DNA of 64,000 nucleotides from an uncultured Gammaproteobacteria bacterium (GTDB lineage: Bacteria; Pseudomonadota; Gammaproteobacteria; Pseudomonadales; Porticoccaceae), in contig CAJXQR010000007.1 in assembly GCA_913058345.1 (NCBI GenBank), forward strand, positions 62,001 through 126,000, read 5' to 3'. Made by a program: the position numbers and the translations under genes. The notes below the pieces were generated by a model. It had not been told where the DNA came from. It made no database searches and saw only the letters and a program-made list of their open reading frames with translations. Below are positions 39,332 through 48,707 of this stretch, in pieces (position 1 is the first letter of the stretch; every line of letters begins with the position of its first letter).

Positions 39332-41020
39332 ACAGCAATGCCCCGCTCTTTAAAATAGCGCCCGTACTCAATATCCTCATGCAGAATATGCCCGGTCAAC
39401 CAATCAACGATAAAGGCAATTACATCGATCATATTGACCTTTCCACCGTTATCTAATGTGTTAATGGTATGCCCAATATTTTCCAATAAGTCTGTGTGCG
39501 CTTGAACTTGTCGCTCTAAACCGGGGTAGTCGTGAACCTTCATCATTTGTTCTTCTTCAGCAAAATGGTGAGAGGTATAGTTTGCCAGTGCCTTTAATAT
39601 GGGCAGCGCCTCTTCTTGTTTTTTACCCCCTGCTATCATGGCGTGAATTTCATTACAGTAAGCAAAGATTTTCTGATGTTCAGTGTCCATTTGCTCAACC
39701 ATCACACTCCACTTGGGGCCAAAGCGAAACAAGCCTTTCTCAGACAAATCCGCGACCCGATGTGTTTCATCTACCTGCAAACCTTCATAGAGATGAAGTA
39801 CATCCGCACTGCGATTTCTTAATAGGATCGCCTGAGAGAAATTTTGTGTCGCAGTCTCGGTATTCATTTCAACAAGGGTATTCATGGCCTGAATTGAATC
39901 ATCTAGCAAACTCACAGCTGAGCTCAAATTGACATTCATTTCCTCAGTTGCCATAGCGCCCTCAGCCACACTGGTACTCACGGCACCCATGCCAAAACTG
40001 GCTGATGTCAATTTTTCAGAAATATCCACAGTCGCTAACGATTGTTGTTCCGATGCCGCAGCAATGGCCGAAACAACTTCGTTGATTTCAGCGATCACCT
40101 CTGCCACCCCTCGTATTGAACTCACGCTCGACTGTATGGCATCGTGAATAATGGCAACTTTACTTTTTATACCCGCATTGGCTTCATTGGTTTGTGCGGC
40201 AAGTTCTTTCACCTCGCTAGCCACTACTGCAAAGCCAGACCCCGTCTCTCCTGCCCGCGCTGCCTCAATCGTTGCATTAAGCGCCAATAACTTGGTTTGA
40301 TCAGACACTTCAGAGATGGTATTAGTCACCTTACTGATTTCGATGACAGCAGCTTCCAGGTCGGTAAACTGTTTGGCGGCTTTACCGGCATCCTCCACAG
40401 CTCTAGCGGTTATCTTTCGCCCCTGTTCTCTGAGCAATTTCTTTGGCCGCAGCAGACAGTTCACTGGTCGTCAGTACCACTTCTTCAATATGGTTTTTCG
40501 ATGCTTGTGCATTGACAGAGATATCCTTCATATTGGCAGAGAGTTGTTCACCTGCGGTAGCCACCGTATTCAGGTTATCGTTCATTACCTGCGTGCGTTT
40601 CAACTCTTCTTCAGTGTCCCAGCTGAGAGATTCAACTTGCTGCTTACTTTGCTGGGTAATAACTTTTATTTCGTCGCTAAGCTCGTGCATCAAAACTTGA
40701 GTTTTGCCAATCGTATCACCCAGCTTTTGTCTGATCGTTTCGGCCAGTTGAGCGTGCTCACAGTCGTTTACTCGTGTTGGCACAGTAAAGTTACCTTCCG
40801 AGAGCAAACGTAAACTCTTCAAATTCAGTGTTCGTTCAACACCATCAAGCGGCTCGCCACTCACTAAAAGTTGAGCGCAATTATTAGAGCTGGGATGTTG
40901 CGGATGAGACGTACCAGACCGAGGGGTACTGGATTGAAAGGCGTTTTCTAATGTTCGTTCAGTGGCTGTCTGGGATACAGCCAGTTCTTTATCTTCGCTA
41001 TTTTTAGAAAATATAGCCAT
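39328..41020 (-). pseudogene. Chemoreceptor with hemerythrin domain, frameshifted
   Basis: Two adjacent frames form one gene. Frame 40403-41020 encodes the N-terminal 200 residues (start MAIFSKNSEDKEL, helical, ending [11 protein letters not shown]) and frame 39328-40464 encodes the rest. Removing one C in GCTCAGAGAA near 40430 joins them into about 563 residues reading EIAREQGRKI. The receptor signalling domain shows [17 protein letters not shown] and [12 protein letters not shown]. The C-terminus is a bacteriohemerythrin with diiron ligands in [30 protein letters not shown] and [13 protein letters not shown]. It has no membrane helix, so it is a soluble receptor that may sense O2 or NO. The stop overlaps the GGDEF-EAL start. 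The frameshift may be real or a sequencing error. Confidence 0.8.
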
Positions 41021-41390
41021 GGGCTAAACCTCATTATTTTTGTTTTTATTTTGTCCTCCCTGCTTTGCCTCATCCTTGTAATAAAATCATCTTCTCCTGA
41101 AGCCGCAGCATCCTATTACTGACGAGTGACAGACAAATCGCACGGTTTTGCCCCTATCAGACCCGCGCAATATAAAAGGATATACACCAGGCTCTGGCTA
41201 ATGTAAAGACCTTGCAAGGAAAAGGGTTATTTTCAAATGCTGATTTCAGATAGACACTGACTCTTAAGCTGACGGGATCCAGCAGTGATTTCTAGCTCCT
41301 ATCGCTGCAGTTTGTTATCGTTAGACATTCGAATCGTAGCAAAATACGCCAATAGCGAAGCGTAAAACTCACAGCAGCAGGACAAGAACT
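41021..41390. other. Intergenic stretch between divergent genes
   Basis: These 370 bases lie between the divergently transcribed chemoreceptor and first luciferase-like gene. It must carry both promoters, but I see no clear element or frame. Confidence 0.5.
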
Positions 41391-42431
41391 ATGAAACTCG
41401 GCTTAATGACCGGCTATTCCGGCAACTCAGTAAAAATACCCCTCGACACCATCGGCTTTGCTGAAGAACTCGGCTACGACTCGGTGTGGACTGCAGAGGC
41501 CTACGGCTCTGATGCAGTGACCACAGCCACCTGGATACTGGCCAAGACCAACAAGATCAAAGTCGGCACAGCGATTATGCAAATGCCCGCCCGTAGCCCC
41601 GCCATGGCGGCAATGACCGCGATGTCTCTCAGTCAGTTATCCGACAACCGTTTTATTGTCGGTCTTGGCGCCTCTGGCCCGCAGGTGGTTGAAGGCTGGC
41701 ACGGCGTGCCCTACGGTAAACCTGTGACGCGCCTGAAAGAATATATTGCCATTATGAAAAAAATCTTCGAGCGTGAAGGCCCCGTTAGCTTCGAAGGTAA
41801 GCAATACCAATTACCCTATAAAGGCGAGGGCGCGACTGGCCTGGGTAAACCCTTAAAAAGCATTTTGCATTGCAAAAGTGAAATTCCGATTTTTGCAGCG
41901 ACTATTACACCGGCCGGTGTTCGCGCTGCAGCCAGCCATGCCGACGGGTTCTTCCCGGTGTGGATGGATCCCGAGCAATACCATGTATTCGCCGATCCCA
42001 TCGAAAAAGGGTTTGCCGACGCTGGTAATAAAACCCTCGACGACTTTGAGATTGCCCCCTTCGTACGCGTCATTATCGGCGACGATATTGAAGAGTGCAT
42101 GAAGCCCTTAAAAGACAATATGGCACTCTATATCGGCGGCATGGGCGCCAGGGCGAAAAACTTTTACAACGACTACGCCAAGCGCCTGGGTTTTGAAGAT
42201 GAAGCCGTTAAAATTCAAGATCTTTATCTGGATGGTAAAAAAGCAGAGGCCGCAGCGGCTGTACCCGATGCACTGGTGGATGCTGCACATTTAGTCGGAC
42301 CGGCAGAGCGCATTCGCGAGCGCTCCCAGCGCTGGATTGATGCGGGTAAAAAAGGCCATGTATCGACCATGTTGCTGGGTGGTGAGACGACTCGCGAAGG
42401 TCTGGAGTTAATGGCTGACATTATTTTATAA
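41391..42431 (+). CDS. Luciferase-like (LLM class, F420-type) oxidoreductase 1
   Basis: The 346-residue TIM-barrel protein belongs to the luciferase-like monooxygenase/F420-dependent group. Visible hallmarks are KLGLMTGYSG at the start, SVWTAEAYGSDAVT, TAIMQMPARSPAMAAM, the cofactor-binding FIVGLGASGPQVVEGWHG and the HADGFFPVW segment. Whether it uses F420 or FMN cannot be told; no F420-synthesis gene is in the window. Two more paralogous genes lie within 3.5 kb. It is followed by a strong palindromic terminator. Confidence 0.85.
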   Translation: MKLGLMTGYSGNSVKIPLDTIGFAEELGYDSVWTAEAYGSDAVTTATWILAKTNKIKVGTAIMQMPARSPAMAAMTAMSLSQLSDNRFIVGLGASGPQVVEGWHGVPYGKPVTRLKEYIAIMKKIFEREGPVSFEGKQYQLPYKGEGATGLGKPLKSILHCKSEIPIFAATITPAGVRAAASHADGFFPVWMDPEQYHVFADPIEKGFADAGNKTLDDFEIAPFVRVIIGDDIEECMKPLKDNMALYIGGMGARAKNFYNDYAKRLGFEDEAVKIQDLYLDGKKAEAAAAVPDALVDAAHLVGPAERIRERSQRWIDAGKKGHVSTMLLGGETTREGLELMADIIL

Positions 42432-42468
42432 ACCTTGTGTTTTCAAAGCCGCGATAAATAAAACCAGC

Positions 42469-42506
42469 AGTAATAAAAAGGGGCTAATTAGCCCCTTTTT
42501 ATTACT
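42469..42506. terminator. Perfect 38-base palindromic bidirectional terminator
   Basis: The 38 bases form an uninterrupted perfect palindrome (core GGGGCTAATTAGCCCC with five-base A and T runs on either side). It separates the plus-strand luciferase-like gene and the convergent minus-strand phosphotransferase gene and can stop both. Confidence 0.9.
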
Positions 42507-42565
42507 TGAATTCAAGCTTACAAAAAAACCTGAAGAAAAATCCAGAATGGCAAACTAAGGCTCAG

Positions 42566-43618
42566 CTAGGCCTCCATTTCCTCCACCAGCTCCCAAGCTC
42601 TATCAGCGCGATTGCGACACTCCTCCCCATAGGTTAACGCCGACTCAGAACTGGCATTACCATCCAGACCGCGTTTGTAAACACCCTGCACAATGGCCGC
42701 GGAGCGAAATAAGTTATAAACCACATAAAAAATCCAGTTCTCAATGCTGTCGCGCCCTGAACTCTTGCAATATTCAGCGACCATTTCATCGTGACTGGGA
42801 ATACCCAGACTTTCGCGCTTCGGTCCGCGCAGGCGCACCTCGCCATAAAAATCGGCATAAAACTCCATACAACTGTAACCAAGGTCAGCCAGCGGGTGTC
42901 CCAGGGTCGACAGTTCCCAGTCTAGCACCGCGATAATACGAGGCTCGGTGGGGTGAAACACCATATTAGCCAAACGAAAGTCGCCGTGGGCAATGGTCGT
43001 TTCATCGGATTCGGGCAAATGTTCGGGCAGCCATTCGATCAGTTTATCCATACTCGGAATAGACTCGGTTTTTGCGTTGTTATACTGCTTACTCCAGCGT
43101 GAATATTGACGCTCATAATAATTGCCAGGGCGGCCAAAACTTTCAAGACCCACCGCTTTGTAATCCACCGCATGTACCCTCGCAAGAACACGCATCATAT
43201 CCAGATACATTTCACGGCGATCGGCAGGGCTGACATCGGGCAGTAAAATCTCAGAATAGATTCGCCCCTCGACCATAGCCATGACATAAAATTTGGTGCC
43301 GATAACAGCGGTGTCATCGCACAGACAAAGCATTTCTGGCACCGGCACATCCGTGTTCCATAGTGCTTTCATAATGCGGTATTCACGATCGACTTGATGG
43401 GCTGAAGGTAACAGCTCTCCTGGTGGCTGTTTGCGCATCACATAAACCCCCGAACCACAAAGCAACTTGAATGTAGGGTTACTCTGCCCACCGTCAAATT
43501 GTTGAATCGTTAATGGGCCTTTAAAGCCTGTGATGTTTTCCTCGAGATAGGTCAGCAATGCCGTTTCATCAAACGCGTGACCCGCGCGTACCGCCGTTAG
43601 CTCTGTGGTCGAACTCAT
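42566..43618 (-). CDS. Phosphotransferase (APH fold, ACAD10/11-like) 1
   Basis: The 350-residue protein has a kinase-like fold of the aminoglycoside phosphotransferase family: YVMRKQPPGELLPSAH N-lobe, then TIAHGDFRLANMVF (HGD-N catalytic loop) and AVLDWELSTLGHPLADLGY (metal-binding D). This subgroup resembles the N-terminal part of human ACAD10/11, linked to 4-hydroxy-acyl-CoA breakdown, and is often near acyl-CoA dehydrogenases. ATG 43618 has AGGGGG ahead. It is divergent from luciferase-like gene 2 with 113 bases between. Confidence 0.87.
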   Translation of the reverse strand: MSSTTELTAVRAGHAFDETALLTYLEENITGFKGPLTIQQFDGGQSNPTFKLLCGSGVYVMRKQPPGELLPSAHQVDREYRIMKALWNTDVPVPEMLCLCDDTAVIGTKFYVMAMVEGRIYSEILLPDVSPADRREMYLDMMRVLARVHAVDYKAVGLESFGRPGNYYERQYSRWSKQYNNAKTESIPSMDKLIEWLPEHLPESDETTIAHGDFRLANMVFHPTEPRIIAVLDWELSTLGHPLADLGYSCMEFYADFYGEVRLRGPKRESLGIPSHDEMVAEYCKSSGRDSIENWIFYVVYNLFRSAAIVQGVYKRGLDGNASSESALTYGEECRNRADRAWELVEEMEA

Positions 43619-43731
43619 GTTCATCCCCCTGTAATTATTTAACCCGCAGCATACAGCTTGAACTGACTTGTCGCAAAATGGGAAACTGCTCGTTGTTGAT
43701 TAGCCAAAACACATTAGCCAAGAGAAAATTC

Positions 43732-44751
43732 ATGCCATCAAAGACAAGCACTTTACCCAAACGCCTTGCCGTGACCCTGCCCGCCAGCCCCCTCATCAGC
43801 GACACTATCGCGCGCGTTAAGTGGGCCGAAGCCGAGGGTTATAGCGATGCCTGGTTTGCCGACGGCGGCGCCCCAGACTCGTTAACCACCGCCGCGGCAC
43901 TGGCCGCTCACACACAAAACATTCGCATCGGCGTTGCCGTTACCCCAGTCTTCACTCGCACCCCCGTGGTACTGGCTGCCACTGCCAACGCCCTAGGCCA
44001 GGTATTGCCCGGACGCTTTATTATGGGCCTGGGCGCATCGAGCCAAACAATGATGAACAACTGGCACGGCATCCCCCTCAAAAAGCCGCTCACCCGCGTT
44101 AAGAACACCGCGATTATGGTGCGCTCCATGCTGACAGGTGAGAAATCTAACTTTGACCTCGACGGCCTTTATAGTAAGGGCTATCGGCAAGAGCCCATTG
44201 ACCAACCACCGCTCCTTTATCTCGCGGCCCTGCGCCCAAAGATGATTGAAATGGCAGCAGAAATCGGTGATGGTGTCATCTTTAACCTATGGCCTCAGCG
44301 CGCCCTCGGCAAAATGGTTGAACACGTTAAAGTCGGCGCCGCGAAAGCCGATAAAAACTGGCAGTCTGTTGAAATCGTCAACCGCGCCATGGTCTTGGTC
44401 ACCGACGACAAAGCTGCTGCCCGCAATTTATTTCGCGCCGCCTTCGCCCCCTATTACGCGACGCCGGTATACAACAAATTTCTCGCCTGGGCCGGTTTCG
44501 ACACTGCAGCCGATGATATCACCGCAGGCTGGGCGGCGAAGGACAGGCAGAAAACTGCGAGCGCGATGAGTGATGCCCTGATTGATGAAATCGCCGTTAT
44601 TGGTAGCGCCGAAGAATGCCGCGCGCGTTTACAGGCCGATATGGATACCGGTATTCACACGCAGATCATTGCACCATTGGCCGGGGCAAGTGAAGCGGAC
44701 ACGCAGCGTACGTTAGAGGCCTTTACTGCCGCTAACTTTAAGCCGGTATAA
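43732..44751 (+). CDS. Luciferase-like (LLM class, F420-type) oxidoreductase 2
   Basis: The 339-residue protein is a second LLM-family oxidoreductase, recognised by SDAWFADGGAPDSLTTAA, GVAVTPVFTRTPVVLA, FIMGLGASSQTMMNNWHG and GDGVIFNLWP. I start it at the ATG at 43732 because the upstream extension to 43558 overlaps the divergent phosphotransferase and its residues are not conserved. It is distinctly related to the product of 41391-42431. The pair may share a precursor with different substrates. Confidence 0.84.
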   Translation: MPSKTSTLPKRLAVTLPASPLISDTIARVKWAEAEGYSDAWFADGGAPDSLTTAAALAAHTQNIRIGVAVTPVFTRTPVVLAATANALGQVLPGRFIMGLGASSQTMMNNWHGIPLKKPLTRVKNTAIMVRSMLTGEKSNFDLDGLYSKGYRQEPIDQPPLLYLAALRPKMIEMAAEIGDGVIFNLWPQRALGKMVEHVKVGAAKADKNWQSVEIVNRAMVLVTDDKAAARNLFRAAFAPYYATPVYNKFLAWAGFDTAADDITAGWAAKDRQKTASAMSDALIDEIAVIGSAEECRARLQADMDTGIHTQIIAPLAGASEADTQRTLEAFTAANFKPV

Positions 44752-44985
44752 CGATCTGAAATGAGTTATGACTGATGATTAAAGTCGTATAAGGAATGCC
44801 CTCTACACATGCCCCGCTGTCAACACGTCCCGGAACACTCGGCTTGAGCATCCTGCCTTGCCTAAAGCACCTACTCTTGGCGCCCTACCTCCATGCTGTT
44901 GCCGCTGTCGGCATCCCTGCCTCGGGCGGTCATAAGCAGAAGCTACCCGTCGTCTCTGACAGACTACCCCCCCTGGAGATTTAAA

Positions 44986-45909
44986 ATGGCAATAGGTATC
45001 GGTCTCGGCCTCGCCCGCTTTCCTTTTCAACGGGTCGATAATTTCTGGCGCTGGGTCGAGTTGTGCGAAGACGGTGGCGTCGATTCCATCTGGCAGACCG
45101 ACCGATTGATCTCCGACGAACCCTTTCTCGAATGCATCACCGCTTTGGCCGCCATTGCCGGTGCCACCCATCAACTAAAATTTGGCATGAACGTCGCCTC
45201 CGCAGCCCTGCGCGACCCCCTGGTGCTGGCCAAGCAATGCGCCACCATCGACTTTCTCAGCCAGGGCCGCATGTTGCCTGCCTTCGGGATCGGTAGTGGG
45301 CGCGCTCCAGAGTGGCAAGCCACTGGACGCAGTACAAAAGGGCGAGGCAAGCGCACCGACGAAGCCCTCGACATTATCAGCCAGCTTTGGCGTGGTGAGC
45401 CCGTGACACTGAATGGCGACTACTACCAATATAAAAATGCCGTTATTTCGCCCTTGCCAACACAGACTAAATTACCACTGTGGATAGGCGGCAGTAGCGA
45501 AGCCGCTATTAAACGTACCGCGCGCATTGGCACCGGCTGGCAGGCTGGCCTGGAGTTACCCCGCGAGGCCGGGCTCGCAAAAAAAGCCATTGTCGAAGCC
45601 TTAAAAGAACGTGGGCGCCATATTGATGACGACCACTACGGCACCGGCTTTTTCTTTTACTTTGGCAAAGCCAGCGATGACATCGCCCAGCGAGAACTGG
45701 CACGCTTCAGTCAACTGGCTCCGGGTAAAGACCTCCGCCACACCGTCGCCATCGGTACCGAACAAATACACCAACGTATTAGCGACTATGCAAACGAAGG
45801 TATTTCAAAATTCATTTTGCGCCCCATGGGCAATAGTGACGCCGATTTACTCGAACAAACACGCTTACTGATTGAGCAAATATTGCCAGGTTTTAAAACG
45901 TCCGCGTAA
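44986..45909 (+). CDS. Luciferase-like (LLM class, F420-type) oxidoreductase 3
   Basis: The 307-residue protein is a third LLM-family oxidoreductase. Recognisable segments are WVELCEDGGVDSIWQTDRL, FGMNVASAALRDPLVLAKQ, AFGIGSGRAPEWQATG and LPLWIGGSSEAAIKRTARIG. It is more diverged from the other two. The ATG at 44986 has GGAG eight bases ahead and is preferred over the open frame to 44893. The 234 bases before it contain only doubtful frames. Confidence 0.84.
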   Translation: MAIGIGLGLARFPFQRVDNFWRWVELCEDGGVDSIWQTDRLISDEPFLECITALAAIAGATHQLKFGMNVASAALRDPLVLAKQCATIDFLSQGRMLPAFGIGSGRAPEWQATGRSTKGRGKRTDEALDIISQLWRGEPVTLNGDYYQYKNAVISPLPTQTKLPLWIGGSSEAAIKRTARIGTGWQAGLELPREAGLAKKAIVEALKERGRHIDDDHYGTGFFFYFGKASDDIAQRELARFSQLAPGKDLRHTVAIGTEQIHQRISDYANEGISKFILRPMGNSDADLLEQTRLLIEQILPGFKTSA

Positions 45910-46213
45910 TCAATAGATTGGCTTTAAACCCTATATCCGCCCCTATTTAGCACAAAATATCTGCGCTATTGCTTTATCCCATAAAAACAATATATTGGAA
46001 CTACAAAATACAACGGTGCCACGGAATGCTATTCCGACCACTTTATTTAACACCCCAAATCTAGTGCATAGGCCGACCAGTTTCGTATTCCAAACATAAG
46101 CTGACTGCTCGGTTTGCTAATAGCTGACACCACAACGATCGATAGATCGTATAAAGCATTGGTCACCACAGCAATTTGATCCGGGATCGCACTAGAGGAG
46201 AACAAGGTCATCG
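45910..46213. other. Intergenic stretch without visible gene
   Basis: About 304 AT-rich bases with a couple of small inverted repeats (CGGAAT/ATTCCG near 46021, CGATCGATAGATCG near 46137). Nothing else is seen. It marks the edge of a patch with different base composition. Confidence 0.5.
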
Positions 46214-47044
46214 ATGAACACAGAAGCGGATGAGCTGACCCGGCTGCGCAAGAGGGTGGCGCAGCTTGAGCAGGAACTTGAGGAGGCTCGGAAAAAGCCG
46301 TCTTTTTGGTCCGTTTCAGACTGGAAGGATGCGGTGAAACTGATAGGGCTGCCGCTGGCCCTCGTTCTCAGTCTCTACAGCCTGTACGACGATGTATGGC
46401 TGCGATGGCGTGGGCAAGACGCGGCCACCGTGGCTCAAGTCGTTGATGGACTGGCACGCTTGCAAGCTCTCGACCAGACGACCTTTTCCCGGCAGGCGGG
46501 CGGAGATACGGCGGGGGCCAGCGCGGTGGATGCCGCTCAGCGTGGGCAGCGGGAGCGGCTGGTGGCACAGGCCTTCAACTTCTGGCTGCGCAGTCCCGAT
46601 TTTTTTCAGCGGGGCGAGCTAGATACGCTTGCCCATCACCTGATCCTGCAGGGGCGGACTAGCGACGCCATAGTGGTCATCGACACACTCACACCGCAGG
46701 CGCGAGGTGCATTCGATCGGGCCGATCTCTGGCTTAAGAAAGGGCGGGCATATGCTGCAAAGGGTGACGCATTCGACCTTGAAGCCGCGCGAGCCGCGCT
46801 CGATGAGGCAGTGCTGGCGGCCAAGACGATCATGGCCCGAGGTACCCGCACGTCGGCAATCACTAACATCACCTTCTACAGAGTCTTCATGGAATTGCAG
46901 AACGAGCAGAGGTGTGAGTATATAACCCCCTATATGCACCTACTAGACGATCTGAGCGCCGAAGGCACACCAGCGGAAAGTGGCATAGACGAGCAGATTG
47001 CGCAGCTGCGCGAAATTCATGCGGACCGGTGCAGCGAAACGTGA
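46214..47044 (+). CDS. Hypothetical membrane-anchored helical protein, GC-rich
   Basis: I do not recognise this 276-residue protein. Residues 4-30 are a coiled coil rich in E, R and L (LTRLRKRVAQLEQELEEARK), 40-62 a hydrophobic helix (AVKLIGLPLALVLSLYSLYD), and the rest is helical and resembles tetratricopeptide-like repeats (ILQGRTSDAIVVIDTL and KGRAYAAKGDAFDLEAARAAL). Its codon use is visibly more GC-rich than the neighbours, which suggests acquisition by transfer. The start has GAGGAG about 12 bases upstream. An 11-bp perfect hairpin lies 130 bases after its stop. Confidence 0.6.
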   Translation: MNTEADELTRLRKRVAQLEQELEEARKKPSFWSVSDWKDAVKLIGLPLALVLSLYSLYDDVWLRWRGQDAATVAQVVDGLARLQALDQTTFSRQAGGDTAGASAVDAAQRGQRERLVAQAFNFWLRSPDFFQRGELDTLAHHLILQGRTSDAIVVIDTLTPQARGAFDRADLWLKKGRAYAAKGDAFDLEAARAALDEAVLAAKTIMARGTRTSAITNITFYRVFMELQNEQRCEYITPYMHLLDDLSAEGTPAESGIDEQIAQLREIHADRCSET

Positions 47045-47171
47045 CACACCATTTCAAGTTGCCTCGCTTTCCATCTTGATGGCTTATGATCACCGCTTTG
47101 AGCCAACATCGCCACGTCTCGGGCATCAAGTTGGGAATCCAGTTATCCTCCTTGCCAACAAGTTATTAAAG

Positions 47172-47197
47172 ATTAAAAGGGACGTTTCCCTTTTAAT
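47172..47197 (+). terminator. Perfect hairpin behind the GC-rich orphan gene
   Basis: An 11-base perfect stem ATTAAAAGGGA/TCCCTTTTAAT with a CGTT loop. It may stop transcription from the gene ending at 47044, though the stem is AT-rich and the T-run is short. Confidence 0.5.
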
Positions 47198-47501
47198 AAG
47201 GACGAAAAGGGTAAAGTTCCTATTCGCGGGGCTTAGAACCTATATCTGTCAATACGGCCAAGCAAGCAGACTCATTTCCACTCACCTAAAACCTTTTGCG
47301 TTGCCTGCCTGGTGTTGGCATTGTTTGAGAATAGCGCTATAGAGCGACTTCTCGAGTGTCCGCTATAGACAACATGCGGATTTCAACGGCAATAATGCTA
47401 CGATCATTGCTGTTTGTTCTGGAAAAGAGCGCAAGAATGATATAGTGCCTGTGGCTTTATAGTTCACTGTTATATAAAAAGAATATCCATGGAGAAGCTC
47501 A
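47198..47501. other. Gene-poor stretch
   Basis: Only a short plus-strand frame near 47367-47460 has any hint of structure (FNGNNATIIAVCSGKERKN, no start), which could be the tail of a decayed gene. No known element is seen. Confidence 0.35.
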
Positions 47502-47882
47502 ATGAGTGAAATGTATTCCGAACATCCCGTAATGTTCAAAAATAACCCAATAGGGTTCATTATTTCTTTGTTGCTGATACCGGTGTTTGGAATAGGATTA
47601 CTAATCTTGCTTGGCTGGCATCTTCAAAACAAAGCCACGAAATTGACTGTCAATGAAAATGAAATACTGCATGAAAAAGGACTTCTGAGTAAAGAACGTT
47701 CAGAGGTTAATATCAACAGTATAAGAACCACAAAGGTTAAGCAGTCATTTTTCAATAGAATCTTCGGTGTAGGCGCCGTCGAAATATATACGGCAGGTGA
47801 CTCACCCGAAATTACTGTAGCCGGAATGCCTGATCCCAATAAGATTCGTGAACTTATAAAAGCTCGTCAGAACGGCGGGTGA
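47502..47882 (+). CDS. Small membrane protein with bacterial PH-like domain
   Basis: The 126-residue protein starts with EHPVMFKNNPIGF, has a long hydrophobic stretch (about 18-42), and then a bacterial pleckstrin-homology-like domain with TKLTVNENEILHEKGLLSKERSEVNINSIRTTKV and FGVGAVEIYTAGDSPEITV. This fits the YdbT/YdbS-like bPH2 family, found in membranes with unknown role. ATG 47502 has GGAG ahead. A small hydrophobic gene follows after 3 bases. Confidence 0.75.
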   Translation: MSEMYSEHPVMFKNNPIGFIISLLLIPVFGIGLLILLGWHLQNKATKLTVNENEILHEKGLLSKERSEVNINSIRTTKVKQSFFNRIFGVGAVEIYTAGDSPEITVAGMPDPNKIRELIKARQNGG

Positions 47883-47885
47883 TTT

Positions 47886-48200
47886 ATGGTTGGCGAAGCA
47901 GACGACAAAGACAAAGTGGAAGCGCGGAAAATAGCGATTGTTCTAATTTCTCTGGTTATTGTCTTGGGTATTTCAATTTTATTCATGCTTCCGATGCTAT
48001 CCGACATCATTACGAGTCATTTATCCCCAGGCATGGGCTTAAAGGATTCAGCAGTAATTTCTTTCTTTGTTACCACCGTGATAATGCTTATATTTACCAT
48101 TTCATCAGGCGATGGTTTGCTGGGTGAACTTCAGTTTATTCTCGGTAGCTTCTTTCTTTTTTTCATCATTATATGGCTTCTAGTCGCCTGGATATTCTGA
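47886..48200 (+). CDS. Small three-helix membrane protein of unknown function
   Basis: A 104-residue protein with three hydrophobic helices (about 15-38, 55-72, 80-103) and a short charged start MVGEADDKDKVEARK. It begins 3 bases after the PH-domain gene and is probably cotranscribed. It matches no family I recognise. Confidence 0.6.
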   Translation: MVGEADDKDKVEARKIAIVLISLVIVLGISILFMLPMLSDIITSHLSPGMGLKDSAVISFFVTTVIMLIFTISSGDGLLGELQFILGSFFLFFIIIWLLVAWIF

Positions 48201-48266
48201 GCCAAGTAACACAGAGTATATTCATTTTCCAAGGCCAATCGTTGCGAACTATCGTTTTTGATATCG

Positions 48267-48542
48267 TCACCCTCTTTTAATCCGCACCACTTTCATCACT
48301 TCAAACGTGATGCCTGCAACGGCTTCCTCTTCGGGGTAATACGTCATATTCACTCTTGCACCCTTTAAGTTTTGGTAATTACCTTTGCGCTTGAATTTAA
48401 ACGGCACCTCACAATCTTCGACCATTAGGGTATGTAGAACCCATTCCCCTTGCTCTCGTTGCACATGCGACAACACTTTCAGCAATTCGGAATGGGTCAG
48501 GTTTTGGTTTTTTTCTACTAATTTTTTAGGGTCTGATTGCAT
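48267..48542 (-). CDS. Hypothetical small conserved-looking protein
   Basis: A 91-residue soluble protein beginning MQSDPKKLVEKNQNLTHSEL, with NLKGARVNMTYYPEEEAVAG and a basic C-terminus (VVRIKRG). The sequence looks like a real folded domain, but I cannot name it. It is on the minus strand, isolated between the small membrane pair and the YebC-like gene. Confidence 0.55.
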   Translation of the reverse strand: MQSDPKKLVEKNQNLTHSELLKVLSHVQREQGEWVLHTLMVEDCEVPFKFKRKGNYQNLKGARVNMTYYPEEEAVAGITFEVMKVVRIKRG

Positions 48543-48624
48543 AGTAAATATTCTTTAATTTTTAAAACCAAAATTTTATACAGGCGAAGGTGAATAATCC
48601 GCCGGGGCAATAACCCCCACACAA

Positions 48625-48672
48625 AAAAAGCCTTGTACTGTACGCTGGATTCACACATGCAATGTAAGGCCT
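48625..48672 (-). terminator. Possible terminator behind the YebC-family gene
   Basis: On the minus strand GCCTTACA at the start and TGTACAAGGC at the end form a stem of about 5-8 imperfect base pairs with a large loop, followed by seven T. The stem is weaker than the other terminators. Confidence 0.45.
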
Positions 48673-48707
48673 GACTCTAATCATTAGCGCCGGGTGATGA
48701 CCTCGCG

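Noticed and set aside
44803-45174. Minus-strand frame of 123 codons
   Set aside because: It overlaps the start of luciferase-like gene 3 and resembles no protein family.
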